From Roseomonas nitratireducens (GTDB lineage Bacteria; Pseudomonadota; Alphaproteobacteria; Acetobacterales; Acetobacteraceae): a DNA stretch of 64,000 nt. The notes below the pieces were generated by a model. It was given only the letters and a program-made list of their open reading frames with translations, had not been told where the DNA came from and did not search any database. This document shows, piece by piece, positions 27,577 through 36,202 of this stretch; the stretch's first letter is position 1; every line of letters starts with the position of its first letter. The position numbers were made by a program, and so were the translations under genes. The stretch is from contig NZ_JAGIYZ010000012.1 of assembly GCF_017813355.1 (NCBI RefSeq), positions 62,001-126,000 on the forward strand. Reading direction: 5' to 3'.

Positions 27577-28662
27577 CTATTCGGCGGCGATCGCGAGCCG
27601 GTCCTTGCGGCAGGCCATCAGCGGCTGGATGCGCGTGCCGAAATCATCCATCCCCTTCAGGAAGTCGTCGAAGGTCAGCATGATGCCCTTCACGCCGGGC
27701 ATGGCGGCGACCTCGTCCAGCATCGCCGCGACCTTCGCGTAGGAGCCGACCAGCGTGCCCATGTTGAAGTTTACGGGATTGGCGGCGCGGGTCATGGCCG
27801 CGGCGGTGGAATCAGCGCTCGCGGTCTTGTCCTCGGCCGCCTTGCCGAAGAGGTGGGCCAGCGCCTCCTGGTCCGCGCCCGCCACGTAGGAATCCCACTT
27901 GGCGAAGGCGGCTTCGTCGGTTTCGTCGGCGATCACCATGTAGAGCATGTAGGCGCCGACATCGCGGCCGGTCTTCTCGGCGGCCTTGAGCACGCGGGCG
28001 GGCACGCCGGCCGCCTTGGTGGGCTCGTTCAGCCCTTCGCCGAGGCAGAAATTGTACTCGCACCACTCCGCGGCGAACTCCATGCCGCGGTCCGACTGGC
28101 CGGCGGAGACGACGGGGATGCGGCCTGGCGGGCGGGGGCTGAGGACGCACTTGTCCATCTGGAAGTAGTCGCCCTTGTGGTCGGAGACGCCGTCCTCCCA
28201 AAGCTCGCGCAGGATGCGCACATATTCCGTGCTGTAGTCGTAGCGCTTGGCGAAATGCTCGTCGCCGGGCCAGAGGCCCATCTGCGTGTACTCGATCTTG
28301 TGCCAGCCCGAGACGATGTTGACGCCGAAGCGCCCGCCCGAGACGTCGTCGATCGTCGCCGCCATCCGCGCGACCATCGCCGGCGGCAGGGTGAGGACGG
28401 CGGTCGAGGCGAAGAGCCTGATGCGCTTGGTGACCGAGGCGAGCGCCGCCATGAGCGTGAAGCTCTCCAGCCCATGGTCCCAGAACTCGGTCTTGCCGCC
28501 GAATCCGTGCAGCTTGATCATGGAGAGGGCGAAGTCGAGGCCGTAGCCCTCCGCCTTCTGCACCACCGCCTTGTTGAGCTCGAAGCTCGGCATGTATTGC
28601 GGCGAGGTGGCGGAGATGATCCAGCCATTGTTGTTGATCGGAATGAAGACGCCGATGTCCAT
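27577..28662 (-). CDS. rutA: Pyrimidine oxygenase RutA
   Basis: A 361-residue flavin-dependent (LLM class) monooxygenase that matches E. coli RutA closely: [14 protein letters not shown] at the start, [43 protein letters not shown], the [10 protein letters not shown] block and LTFDDFLKG. RutA uses FMNH2 and O2 to open the uracil or thymine ring to ureidoacrylate. The companion genes rutB-rutG (isochorismatase, aminoacrylate and flavin reductase functions) are absent; instead an amidase and a PgdA/PuuE-like deacetylase flank it. FMNH2 must come from an oxidoreductase elsewhere. GGGAG precedes the ATG. Related LLM enzymes acting on other cyclic amides cannot be excluded. Confidence 0.85.
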   Translation of the reverse strand: MDIGVFIPINNNGWIISATSPQYMPSFELNKAVVQKAEGYGLDFALSMIKLHGFGGKTEFWDHGLESFTLMAALASVTKRIRLFASTAVLTLPPAMVARMAATIDDVSGGRFGVNIVSGWHKIEYTQMGLWPGDEHFAKRYDYSTEYVRILRELWEDGVSDHKGDYFQMDKCVLSPRPPGRIPVVSAGQSDRGMEFAAEWCEYNFCLGEGLNEPTKAAGVPARVLKAAEKTGRDVGAYMLYMVIADETDEAAFAKWDSYVAGADQEALAHLFGKAAEDKTASADSTAAAMTRAANPVNFNMGTLVGSYAKVAAMLDEVAAMPGVKGIMLTFDDFLKGMDDFGTRIQPLMACRKDRLAIAAE

Positions 28663-28736
28663 CTGAGGCTCCCGGTGCCTGTTGACCGCGGCGTTCTCGC
28701 AACTACCGTGCCATCTCCACGCGACGGAGACCGGCC

Positions 28737-29648
28737 ATGAGCGACGCCCCGAAGAAGCCCTGGGAGTGGAGCGAGCCGGAATGGCGCCACATCGTCGGGC
28801 GCGCCCGGGCGGGGCGATCCCTCGCGCCGAAGTCGTGGCCGGGGGGGGCGCGCTGCGCCGTCTCGCTGTCCTTCGACGCGGACCACGAGACGATCCCGCT
28901 GCGCGATTCGGATGAGAGCCCGATGCGCATCAGCCAGGGGCAGTATGGCGCGCGGCAGGGCGTCCCGCGCATCCGCGCGCTGCTCGCGCGGCACGGGGTG
29001 AAGGCTTCCTTCTTCTACCCCGCCGTCTCCGCGCTGCTGCACCCCGACGAAGTGCGCGCCGTCGTCGACGAGGGCCACGAGATCGGGATCCATTCCTGGA
29101 TCCACGAGGCGAACACGCAATTGCCGCCGGGGGTGGAGCGCGAGCTGACCTTCCGCGCGGCCGATACGCTCGAGAAGATCGGCGGCCGGCGTCCGGTCGG
29201 CATCCGCACCGCCTCCTGGGATTTCTCGGTCGACACCATGTCGATCATCCAGGAGCTGGGGCTGCTGTACGATTCATCGCTGATGTCGGACGACGACGCC
29301 TATGAGCTGGAGGTGCAGGGCAAGCCCACCGGCATCGTGGAATTGCCGCCCGAATGGATCCGCGACGACGCGGTCTACTTCAACATGCTGCGCTTCTCGG
29401 GCCTGCGGCCATACACGCCGCCTTCGGCCGTGGAGGAGATCTTCCGCGCCGAGTTCGACGGTGCCTATGCCGAAGGCGGGCTGTTCCTGCTGACGATGCA
29501 CCCGCATGTCATCGGCCATCGCAGCCGCATCGCGCTGCTCGACCGGCTGGTCGCCTACATGAAGGGCCAGCCCGGCGTGTGGTTCGGCACGCATGAGGAG
29601 GTGGCGCGCTGGTGCGCCGGCCAGGCGGGGATGACGCCGAAGGTCTGA
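28737..29648 (+). CDS. Polysaccharide deacetylase-fold hydrolase (PgdA/PuuE-like)
   Basis: A 303-residue NodB-domain protein. Metal-site motifs are SFDADHE (Asp-Asp/His) near residue 50 and [12 protein letters not shown] (two His) near residue 120; PPEWIRDD and [10 protein letters not shown] are further family blocks. It lacks a signal peptide and resembles Helicobacter HpPgdA and the PuuE cyclic-amide hydrolases (allantoinase class) more than secreted chitin deacetylases. It is divergent from rutA with 74 bp between the starts, so both could share a control region, and a job in opening or deacylating a cyclic amide is more likely than a cell-wall role. Substrate unknown. Confidence 0.82.
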   Translation: MSDAPKKPWEWSEPEWRHIVGRARAGRSLAPKSWPGGARCAVSLSFDADHETIPLRDSDESPMRISQGQYGARQGVPRIRALLARHGVKASFFYPAVSALLHPDEVRAVVDEGHEIGIHSWIHEANTQLPPGVERELTFRAADTLEKIGGRRPVGIRTASWDFSVDTMSIIQELGLLYDSSLMSDDDAYELEVQGKPTGIVELPPEWIRDDAVYFNMLRFSGLRPYTPPSAVEEIFRAEFDGAYAEGGLFLLTMHPHVIGHRSRIALLDRLVAYMKGQPGVWFGTHEEVARWCAGQAGMTPKV

Positions 29649-29802
29649 CGCGCCCGCGCGCCATGCGGATCGAGGCGCCGCCTCGATCCGGGAGCGCGAA
29701 TGCGCGACCGCGCCCAGACCGACTGCCGCCGCCAACGCGCCGGTGCACGGCGCGAAAGCCAAGCCGCCGCATGGCGGCGCCGGCGACTGAGGTCAAAGAA
29801 AC

Positions 29803-29825
29803 GGCCCGAGGCAAAGCCTCGGGCC
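29803..29825 (-). terminator. Second (distal) intrinsic terminator-like hairpin
   Basis: Perfect stem GGCCCGAGGC/GCCTCGGGCC with 3-base loop. On the minus strand it is followed by GTTTCTTTGA, an interrupted T-run. It repeats the stronger hairpin at 29938 and would catch transcripts that read through from the receptor gene at 30074-31066. Confidence 0.6.
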
Positions 29826-29929
29826 GGGAGCGCGAAGCGCGACCGCGCCCAGACCAACCGCCGCCGCCGTCGCGCCAGTGCACGGCGCGAAAGCCAAGCC
29901 GCCGCATGGCGGCGCCGGCGCCTGAGGCC

Positions 29930-29960
29930 AAAAAAACGGCCCGAGGCAAAGCCTCGGGCC
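29930..29960 (-). terminator. Rho-independent terminator for the receptor gene
   Basis: The stem GGCCCGAGGC/GCCTCGGGCC (29938-29960) with a 3-base loop is followed on the minus strand by one G and then seven T. It lies about 115 bases after the stop codon of the minus-strand Bug receptor gene and is the clearest intrinsic terminator in the window. Confidence 0.82.
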
Positions 29961-30073
29961 GGGAGCGCAAGGCGCGACCGCGCCCAACCTGTCAGCGGCC
30001 GCCAGCGCAGCAGCGCATGGCGCGAAGGCAAGGCGGCCGGATGGCCGCCGCCCGCCGTCCGAGGGTCACCGCA

Positions 30074-31066
30074 TCACGTCACGACGATGTTGTACTGCCG
30101 GGCCACCGCGGTCCATTCGGTGATCTGCTCCTGCATCACGCGCACGAAATCCGCGCCGAGCAGCGAGGGCGTGCGCGGCAGGGTCTGCAGTTCCTCGAAG
30201 CGCGTCATCAGTTCCGGCCGCGCCAGCAGCGTCGGGATCAGCGCGGTCAGCCGCTCGGCGATCGGCGCCGGCAGGTTCTTCGGCGCGGACAGGCCGAGCC
30301 ACTGCGCCGAGGTCAGCTTCGGATAGCCGAGCTCCGCGAAGGTCGGGATGTTCGGGAAGGCCGGCAGGCGCTGCGGGGTCGAGACCGCGAGCGCGCGCAG
30401 CACGCCGTCCTTCAGCAGCTGCACGTTGGTGGTGATCGGGTCGATCAGCGACTCGATCTGGTTCGCCATCAGGTCCTGCATGGCGGGCGCGCTGCCGCGA
30501 TAGGGCACGTGGTCGAGGTTCGGCGCATTCGCCGCCCCGGTCAGCATGGCGCCCAGCAGGTGCGGCGCCGAGCCGATGCCCGAGGAGCCGTAGCGCACCG
30601 GCCGCGTCCGCGCCGCCGTCAGGTACTGGTCGAGCGTGCGATAGGGCGATTCCGCCTTCACCAGCAGCACGTTCGACGCCTCGACGAGCATGCCCATGTG
30701 GGTGAAGTCGTTGATGGGGTGGAAGGGCAGCGTCGGCATGGTCGCGGTCGAGAAGACATGCACCGAGGCATGGCTGACGAGCAGCGTGTAGCCGTCCGCC
30801 GGCTGCTTCGCGACGAAGTCGGTGCCGATGACGCCGCCCGCGCCGGCGCGGTTCTCGACCACCACCGTCTGGCTGAGCGCCTGGGACAGGGCCGGCGCCA
30901 TCAGGCGGCTGACCGTGTCCACAAGCCCGCCCGGCGGGAACTGGGCGATCAGGCGGATCGAGCCGCGGGTCGGCCAGGCGCCCGACTGGGCCGAGGCGAC
31001 GCGCGGCATGGCGAGAGGTGCCAGCGCACCGGCCGCCGTGAGGCGAAGAATGGAACGACGGTTCAT
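30074..31066 (-). CDS. Bug/TctC-family periplasmic receptor
   Basis: A 330-residue exported receptor with leader RRSILRLTAAGALAPLAMPRVASA, then LIAQFPPGGLVDTVSR and VVENRAGAGGVIGTDF, the Bug ligand-loop motifs. It is a lone transcription unit, followed by tandem terminators in the repeat region and preceded by a 309-bp gap. Ligand unknown; no TctA/TctB nearby. It is more similar in its loops to the receptor at 11517-12491 (VVENR, GTD) than to the tandem pair. Confidence 0.88.
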   Translation of the reverse strand: MNRRSILRLTAAGALAPLAMPRVASAQSGAWPTRGSIRLIAQFPPGGLVDTVSRLMAPALSQALSQTVVVENRAGAGGVIGTDFVAKQPADGYTLLVSHASVHVFSTATMPTLPFHPINDFTHMGMLVEASNVLLVKAESPYRTLDQYLTAARTRPVRYGSSGIGSAPHLLGAMLTGAANAPNLDHVPYRGSAPAMQDLMANQIESLIDPITTNVQLLKDGVLRALAVSTPQRLPAFPNIPTFAELGYPKLTSAQWLGLSAPKNLPAPIAERLTALIPTLLARPELMTRFEELQTLPRTPSLLGADFVRVMQEQITEWTAVARQYNIVVT

Positions 31067-31375
31067 CGATGTGCTCCCTGTTCAGGCATGGGCGCCACCG
31101 ATTGACCGGAAAGAATGCAGGAATGCCGCGATCCGGCCCGGCTGCCCCAGGCATGGGCAGGGTCTAGGCAACTGCCGTGCCGCGGGCGTCGCGATCAGCC
31201 CGCCGCGCCATCCGCCAGGGGAACAACACCCTGGGCGCCACGGGCGCGCGAACCCTCATGCTGCGGGAGGAACAACCCGCGCGCCGCGGAAACCGCCACA
31301 CGGGCACCACAGGGGTCTCATCCGCTCGCCGCGGGCCCGAACCAAGGGGCCCCGCGGCGCGCGGGGCGGCCGCCG
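31067..31375. other. Gene-free gap with three hairpins
   Basis: No convincing gene was seen in these 309 bases. Two plus-strand hairpins have related loops: 31215-31234 (6-bp stem, loop GAACAACA) and 31263-31280 (5-bp stem, loop AGGAACAA). A third, long GC-rich hairpin (31327-31335 with 31351-31359, further extended with small bulges) stands just behind the stop of the minus-strand PilZ gene and is a likely factor-assisted terminator for it. The part next to 31066 should hold the promoter of the receptor gene, but no clear -35/-10 pair was found. Confidence 0.5.
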
Positions 31376-31792
31376 TCAGGCGCGGCCGCGCGGCCTGTCG
31401 GGGCTGGCCAGGGGCGCGATCTCGTCGCGCCAGCCCTCGGCATCCTCGTCCGGATAGCGCAGGGACAGGTGCGCTCCGAGCAGGCTCACCGCCCGGACGG
31501 TCATGGCGAAGCGCCGCACGCCGAGCCGCGGCATGGTCAGGTCCACCGGATCCCCGGCCGTCAGCCCGGGCACGCCGCGCAGCATGGCCCCGCCTTCGGA
31601 GACGTCGCGCAACTCGGCATGGTGGATCTGCGTGCCGACGACGGCCGTGCAGGGTTCGTCCACCGGCACGCGCGCCGAACTGCGGCGGTCGCCGAGCCCG
31701 GCGGAAATCTTCGCCGCGACGCTGGGATCGATGTCGAGATCCTCTGGCCCGGGCGCGCGCCTGCCTTCGGCCGGCATCATGAATTGGGGCAT
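31376..31792 (-). CDS. Stand-alone PilZ-domain c-di-GMP-binding protein
   Basis: A 138-residue protein whose central part is a PilZ domain: the RxxxR switch reads RRSSAR near residue 36 and the D-x-S-x-x-G motif reads DVSEGGAML near residue 63; LSLRY closes the domain. Such proteins change partner contacts when c-di-GMP is bound and control motility, surface attachment or polysaccharide export. A GGAGGG ribosome site lies before ATG 31792, and the 117-bp gap upstream is clearly AT-richer than its surroundings, so the gene probably has its own promoter. The upstream gene is a chemoreceptor that carries the same domain, which points to joint control of swimming behaviour. Confidence 0.85.
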   Translation of the reverse strand: MPQFMMPAEGRRAPGPEDLDIDPSVAAKISAGLGDRRSSARVPVDEPCTAVVGTQIHHAELRDVSEGGAMLRGVPGLTAGDPVDLTMPRLGVRRFAMTVRAVSLLGAHLSLRYPDEDAEGWRDEIAPLASPDRPRGRA

Positions 31793-31909
31793 GGAGCCCT
31801 CCGCGAGTTGCCTTTCGAATCAACTACCACAAGTTGCGTCTCACGTTCCAGTGACACGCAATGGATACGTAATCCCTGATCAAATCGCCCCGGCATGGGC
31901 AGTCCCGCC

Positions 31910-34372
31910 TCAGGCCGCCGCGCGCCGCCGCGACGCGCTCATCGTCGCCAGCGCGGCCCGCCAGGCCTCGCCGGACGCGTCCTCCGGCGCGAGCGAGAGA
32001 TGCACGCCCGCGGGGCTCAAGCCGCGCACCACGGCCGCCACCCGCAGCCCCCCATGGCGCGGCAGGACCAGCGTCACGCTCTCCTCCTCCCGCAGCCCGG
32101 CGATGCCGGAGACGAGCGCGCCGTGGCTCGAGACGTTCACGAGCCGCCCGTCCCGCTCGCCCATCCCGCCGATCACCGCGCAGGGTTCGCTCACCGAGAT
32201 CCGCTCGGACATGCGCCGGTCGGCCTCCTCGATCGAGGTGCGCACCACCGCGACCAACGTGCCGCGCAGCGCCGCGACGTCGCCATCGACCGCCGCGGTC
32301 GCGGCGCTGACGCCCGCCGCGTGCTGCCCGGCCTCCTCCGCGGCGGCGGACACGCTGTCCGCCGCGTCGCTCATGCGCCGGACCGCGAGGCCCGATTGCG
32401 CGACGTTGCGGGCGATCTCCTGCGTCACCGCCGCCTGCTGCTCCATCGCCGAGGCGATCGCCTGCGCGGCCTCGGAAATCTCGGCGATCATGCCGCCGAT
32501 GCCGGCCACCGCCTCGACCGCGGCGCTCGTGCCTTCCTCGATCTCGGCGATCTGGCGCGCGATGTCCTCGGTGCTGCGGGCGGTCTGCCCGGCGAGGCCC
32601 TTCACCTCCCCCGCCACCACCGCGAATCCCTTGCCGGCGTCGCCCGCGCGGGCGGCCTCGATCGTGGCGTTCAGCGCGAGCAGGTTGGTCTGGCCGGCGA
32701 TCGAGCGGATCAGGCCGAGCACCTCGCCGATCCGGCTGACGGTCGCGTTCAGCCGGCCGATCGCGGCCTCGGCCGAGGCGCCGCCATCGACCGCGCGGCG
32801 CGTGATCTCCCCTGTGCGCTGGGCCTGGCTCGCGATCTCGCGGATGGAGGCGGCGAGCTCCTCGGCCGCCGCGGCGACGGCCTCGACCGCGTCGCGGGCC
32901 TCCCCGGAGGTCGCCGACATGGCAGAGGCGCGGGCGGACAGGTCCGTCGCGATCCCGGCCATCGCCTGGGTCTGGCCGGCGATGCTGCCGGTGCGCGTGG
33001 CGACGTTCTCGACCGCGAGCCGCGCCTCGGTCTCCACGCGCTCGGCCAGGGCGCCGATGATGCGACGCCGTTCCTCGCCCGCCTGGCGCTCGCGCTCGCC
33101 GCGCTCGGCCTCGGCGAAGGCGAGCCGCGCGCGCAGCATGCGCAGCTGGGTCGTCACCTCGCGGAACTCGCGGGCCGCCGGCGTGCCGATGCGCCGGTCG
33201 AAGGCATTGGCGGCGATGGCGACGAAGTGGTTCTCCAGATCCCGGATCGGCCGGCGCAGGGCGCGGATCGCGAGCCAGGCGCAGAGCCCGCCGAGCAGCA
33301 CCGCGAACAGCCCGATCACCAGCGCGCCCTGCGCGTGGTCGGAGAAATCCTCCTGCGCCTCGGCATAGGCGGCCTCGGCGGCCTGGGTCTGGTGCGCGAT
33401 GACGCGGCGCAGCGCGCCCATCACCGGCGTGAAGAGCGGCGCGGCGCGGTCGCGCAGGTGGCGGTCGAGCGCCTCGGCCTGCCCGGCTTCCGCCAGCGCG
33501 AGGGCGGGGCGCAGCCCGTCGCGCAGATAGGCCTCCCGCGCCGCGAGGAAGGCGGCGGCGGCGGCGGTTTCGTCGCCGACCCGCGGAATGGCGGCATAGG
33601 CGTTCCAGGCCGCTTCCGCGCGGCCGACATAGTCGCGCACCTTGGCGATGCGCTCGGCCGTGTCGTGCCCGCCGCGGATGTCGATCGGCAGCAGCGCGAG
33701 CTGCGTCGCGTTGTCGCGCATCCGGTCCAGCGCCTCGGTCAGCCGCGCGAGGGGGACGGTCCGTTCCTGGTAGACCCGCCGCAGGGAATCGTTGCTGTCG
33801 GCCATCCCGCCGAGCGTCATGGCGCCGACGCCGACCACGGCGAGGGTGACGAGCACGAGTGCCGCGGCGATGCGCACCGCGACGCTGTCCCGCCAGGTGG
33901 CCAGCCGGGCGCGCCAGCCGCGGCGGACGATCTGCCCGTCATCGAGGCCGATGTCGCGCGCGCGGCCCTCGCGGATGGCGCGGTAGGCCTCCTCGGCCTG
34001 GGCCTTCTCGGCCTCCTCCGGCCGGCTGCGGATCGAGATGTAGCCCGTGACCGTATCCCCGTCCCGCACCGGCGTGACATTGGCGCGGACCCAGTAGAAG
34101 GCGCCGGCGCGGGTGCGGTTCTTCACCAGCCCTTCCCAGGGGCGCCCGGCCTTGATCGTCGCCCACAGGTCGGCGAAGGCTTCCTTCGGCATGTCCGGGT
34201 GGCGGACGACGTTGTGCGGCGCGCCCTGCAGTTCCTCGGCGGAGAAGCCGCTGACGCGCGCGAAGGCCGCGTTGCTGAAGACGATGCGGCCGCCCGTGTC
34301 GGTGCGGGAGACGAGGACTTCCTCCGCGTCGAAGGTGACTTCCTCGGTCGTGACCGGCCCATTGACCCGCAT
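31910..34372 (-). CDS. Aer-like chemoreceptor: PAS, four-helix sensor, signalling domain, C-terminal PilZ
   Basis: About 820 residues. Residues 1-120 are an Aer-type PAS domain with [14 protein letters not shown] and VKNRT, the segment that holds FAD in E. coli Aer. Membrane helices lie near 167-187 and 350-370 and enclose a four-helix periplasmic sensor. After the second helix come the linker and the signalling domain, with its tip at [20 protein letters not shown] (about 557-576). From about residue 717 a PilZ domain follows, with RRMSER and NVSSHGAL as its RxxxR and (D/N)xSxxG motifs. It should report redox state or oxygen to CheA and be tuned by c-di-GMP. ATG 34372 gives the Aer-like start MRVNGPVT; an ATG three codons upstream is too close to the AAAGG site. 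No CheR/CheB tail is seen. Confidence 0.87.
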   Translation of the reverse strand: MRVNGPVTTEEVTFDAEEVLVSRTDTGGRIVFSNAAFARVSGFSAEELQGAPHNVVRHPDMPKEAFADLWATIKAGRPWEGLVKNRTRAGAFYWVRANVTPVRDGDTVTGYISIRSRPEEAEKAQAEEAYRAIREGRARDIGLDDGQIVRRGWRARLATWRDSVAVRIAAALVLVTLAVVGVGAMTLGGMADSNDSLRRVYQERTVPLARLTEALDRMRDNATQLALLPIDIRGGHDTAERIAKVRDYVGRAEAAWNAYAAIPRVGDETAAAAAFLAAREAYLRDGLRPALALAEAGQAEALDRHLRDRAAPLFTPVMGALRRVIAHQTQAAEAAYAEAQEDFSDHAQGALVIGLFAVLLGGLCAWLAIRALRRPIRDLENHFVAIAANAFDRRIGTPAAREFREVTTQLRMLRARLAFAEAERGERERQAGEERRRIIGALAERVETEARLAVENVATRTGSIAGQTQAMAGIATDLSARASAMSATSGEARDAVEAVAAAAEELAASIREIASQAQRTGEITRRAVDGGASAEAAIGRLNATVSRIGEVLGLIRSIAGQTNLLALNATIEAARAGDAGKGFAVVAGEVKGLAGQTARSTEDIARQIAEIEEGTSAAVEAVAGIGGMIAEISEAAQAIASAMEQQAAVTQEIARNVAQSGLAVRRMSDAADSVSAAAEEAGQHAAGVSAATAAVDGDVAALRGTLVAVVRTSIEEADRRMSERISVSEPCAVIGGMGERDGRLVNVSSHGALVSGIAGLREEESVTLVLPRHGGLRVAAVVRGLSPAGVHLSLAPEDASGEAWRAALATMSASRRRAAA

Positions 34373-34472
34373 CGGCAACATCCTTTCGCACGACGCACAT
34401 GGCGTCGCGCGAAGGATAGAGGCCGACTAATTAAGACGAGGCTTATGGCAAGGGTGGCTTCGCCCGGGGCGG

Positions 34473-36044
34473 CTACTGGGCCAGCGCGGCGCTCCAGGGG
34501 CTCATCGCATCGGTGATGCCCTGCCGCGTGCCGTCCGGGGCGATGCGGATCAGGTTCGGGCAGGCGAAGTTCACCGGCATCACCGCGTGCTCCACCTCGG
34601 TCACCGCCGCGTCCTTCGCCAGGGCGGCGATGGTCTCTGCGCCCAGGCGACGGTCCGCCGTGACGCCGTCCGGCGCCGAGACGTCGAGCCGCGGGTGATG
34701 CGCCGCGGCTTCCGGCGCCATCCCGAAATCCGCCACGTAGGACAGCATCTGGAACACCGCCGCCATGATGCGCCGCCCGCCCGAGGCGCCGGCGGCGATG
34801 TTGGGCACCCCCGCCTCGGCCGCGATCACCGGGCACATGTTGGTCAGCGGGCGCTTGCCGGGCGCGAGCGCGTTCTTCGCCTCCGGCCGCGGGTCGAACC
34901 ACATGATGCCGTTGTTCATCAGCACGCCCGAGCGCGGCAGCACGACGCGGCTGCCCATGGAGGACAGCAGCGTCGTCGTCATCGCCACCATCATCCCGTC
35001 CTTGTCGCAGACGGTCAGGTGGGTGGTGCAGGATTCGGCGGCCTTGGGCTCGGCGTCGCCCAGGCCGGCGAGGCGTTCGGCATAGGCCGCGCGCATCACG
35101 CGGGCGAGCTGCGCGTACCAGGCGGCCGAAGGCGCGGGCCCCGAGAAATCCGCATCCCGCATGCCTTCGAGCACGCGCAGCAGCGTCGGCGCCGCCGTCA
35201 GCCCATTGGCGAGGAACAGCCGCTTGCCGCGCCATTCGGCCTCCAGCGCCGGCCGGGCCAGGGCCTTGCAGCCCATCAGGTCGGCGGCGTTGATCGGCGA
35301 GCCCATCTCCCGGAAGTCGGCGAGCAGTTCCCCCGCCACCTCCCCTTCATAGAAGTCGGCCAGGCCCGCATGGGCGAGCCGCTCGATCGTCTCGGCGAGC
35401 CTGCCCTGTCGGAAGAAGCCCGGCGCGCCCTGGTAGGGCGGCACGGGCGGCAGGCCGTTGGGGAGGTAGATGCGCGCGCTTTCGGCGTACATGCGCAGCA
35501 CGGAGGCGCTGTTGGCGACCTTCAGCGTGGTGAACCAGTCCTGCGGCAGGCCGCGCTTGGCCAACGCCACCGCCGGGGCCAGCACGACCGACAGGGGCAG
35601 CTTCCCGTGCCGGCGGTGCAGCTCGGCATAGCCCGCGACGGCCGAGGGAATGGCGAAGGACAGCGGGCCGTGGACGTTGCGGTCCTCGAACACCTCGGGC
35701 CAGGTGAACAGGTCGTCCTTCATCTTCCCCGTCATCGGGAAGGCGGAAGGGTCGAGCGCGTGGGGGGAGACGGGGCCGAAATCGAGCGTGGTCGGCGCGA
35801 CGCCGCCGCCCGCTATCTGGGCGAAGCCGATGCCGCCCAGGCCGGAATTCCAGGGTTCGACCACGGCGAGCGCGAAGGCGGTCGCGACCGCCGCGTCGGC
35901 CGCGCTGCCGCCTTCCTCGAGGATCGCGATCCCCGCTTCCGCCGCGTCCCGGGCCTGGGAGGCGACCATGCCGCGCCGACCCGTCGCGCCGGGCTTCGTC
36001 ACCTGCCAGTGCTGCGTCACATGCGGGGGCGGCGTCCAGGCCAT
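34473..36044 (-). CDS. Gamma-glutamyltransferase family protein (cytoplasmic form)
   Basis: A 523-residue Ntn-hydrolase of the GGT family. Processing and catalysis depend on a Thr at the start of the small subunit; here the site reads ESCTTHLTVCDKDG near residue 345, and GMVASQ, AVVEPWNSGLGG and the late ASGGRR glycine loop are conserved family blocks. GGT moves or hydrolyses gamma-glutamyl groups; close relatives act as cephalosporin-type acylases or on gamma-glutamyl-polyamines. There is no signal peptide, unlike E. coli GGT, so it works in the cytoplasm. It is a single gene with a 158-bp gap before the divergent malate synthase gene. Confidence 0.85.
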   Translation of the reverse strand: MAWTPPPHVTQHWQVTKPGATGRRGMVASQARDAAEAGIAILEEGGSAADAAVATAFALAVVEPWNSGLGGIGFAQIAGGGVAPTTLDFGPVSPHALDPSAFPMTGKMKDDLFTWPEVFEDRNVHGPLSFAIPSAVAGYAELHRRHGKLPLSVVLAPAVALAKRGLPQDWFTTLKVANSASVLRMYAESARIYLPNGLPPVPPYQGAPGFFRQGRLAETIERLAHAGLADFYEGEVAGELLADFREMGSPINAADLMGCKALARPALEAEWRGKRLFLANGLTAAPTLLRVLEGMRDADFSGPAPSAAWYAQLARVMRAAYAERLAGLGDAEPKAAESCTTHLTVCDKDGMMVAMTTTLLSSMGSRVVLPRSGVLMNNGIMWFDPRPEAKNALAPGKRPLTNMCPVIAAEAGVPNIAAGASGGRRIMAAVFQMLSYVADFGMAPEAAAHHPRLDVSAPDGVTADRRLGAETIAALAKDAAVTEVEHAVMPVNFACPNLIRIAPDGTRQGITDAMSPWSAALAQ

Positions 36045-36202
36045 GAGGGCGTTCCTTCCTTAGCGTCTTGCGGGAGGGTCGCGCCGGGGGGCGCGGGGGG
36101 CAAGCCCCGCCGCCCCGCGTTTGCCCCGGGGCGGCTTTGCGCCTAGGAAGCGGCCCCGATTTGCGCCCCGGGGAGGGCGCCAGCGTTCAGGAGACGAGAA
36201 TC

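Larger units (their letters stand above)
29667..30067. repeat. Three 135-bp structured tandem repeat units
   Basis: Units start at 29667, 29803 and 29938 (136 and 135 bp apart); the third has drifted and ends next to the stop of the minus-strand receptor gene. Each unit opens with a perfect 10-bp stem and 3-base loop (29667-29689, 29803-29825, 29938-29960), continues with GGGAGCGC and a conserved GCGCGACCGCGCCCA block, and has a second inner palindrome (29763-29778, 29898-29913, 30032-30049). In units 1 and 2 the inner stem is GCCGCC/GGCGGC, in unit 3 it is GGCGGCC/GGCCGCC, so pairing is kept while the bases change. Both strands have open frames full of Arg/Ala across it, but these follow from composition. 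This fills the 425-bp gap between the deacetylase and receptor genes. Confidence 0.85.

Noticed and set aside
29555-30031. Arg/Ala-rich repeat protein in the tandem-repeat region
   Set aside because: Several frames on both strands give similar periodic Arg/Ala sequences with no ribosome site; the repeat is better explained by DNA/RNA structure.
29667-30067. CRISPR array
   Set aside because: Only three long, diverged 135-bp units, no short identical repeats with unique spacers, and no cas genes.
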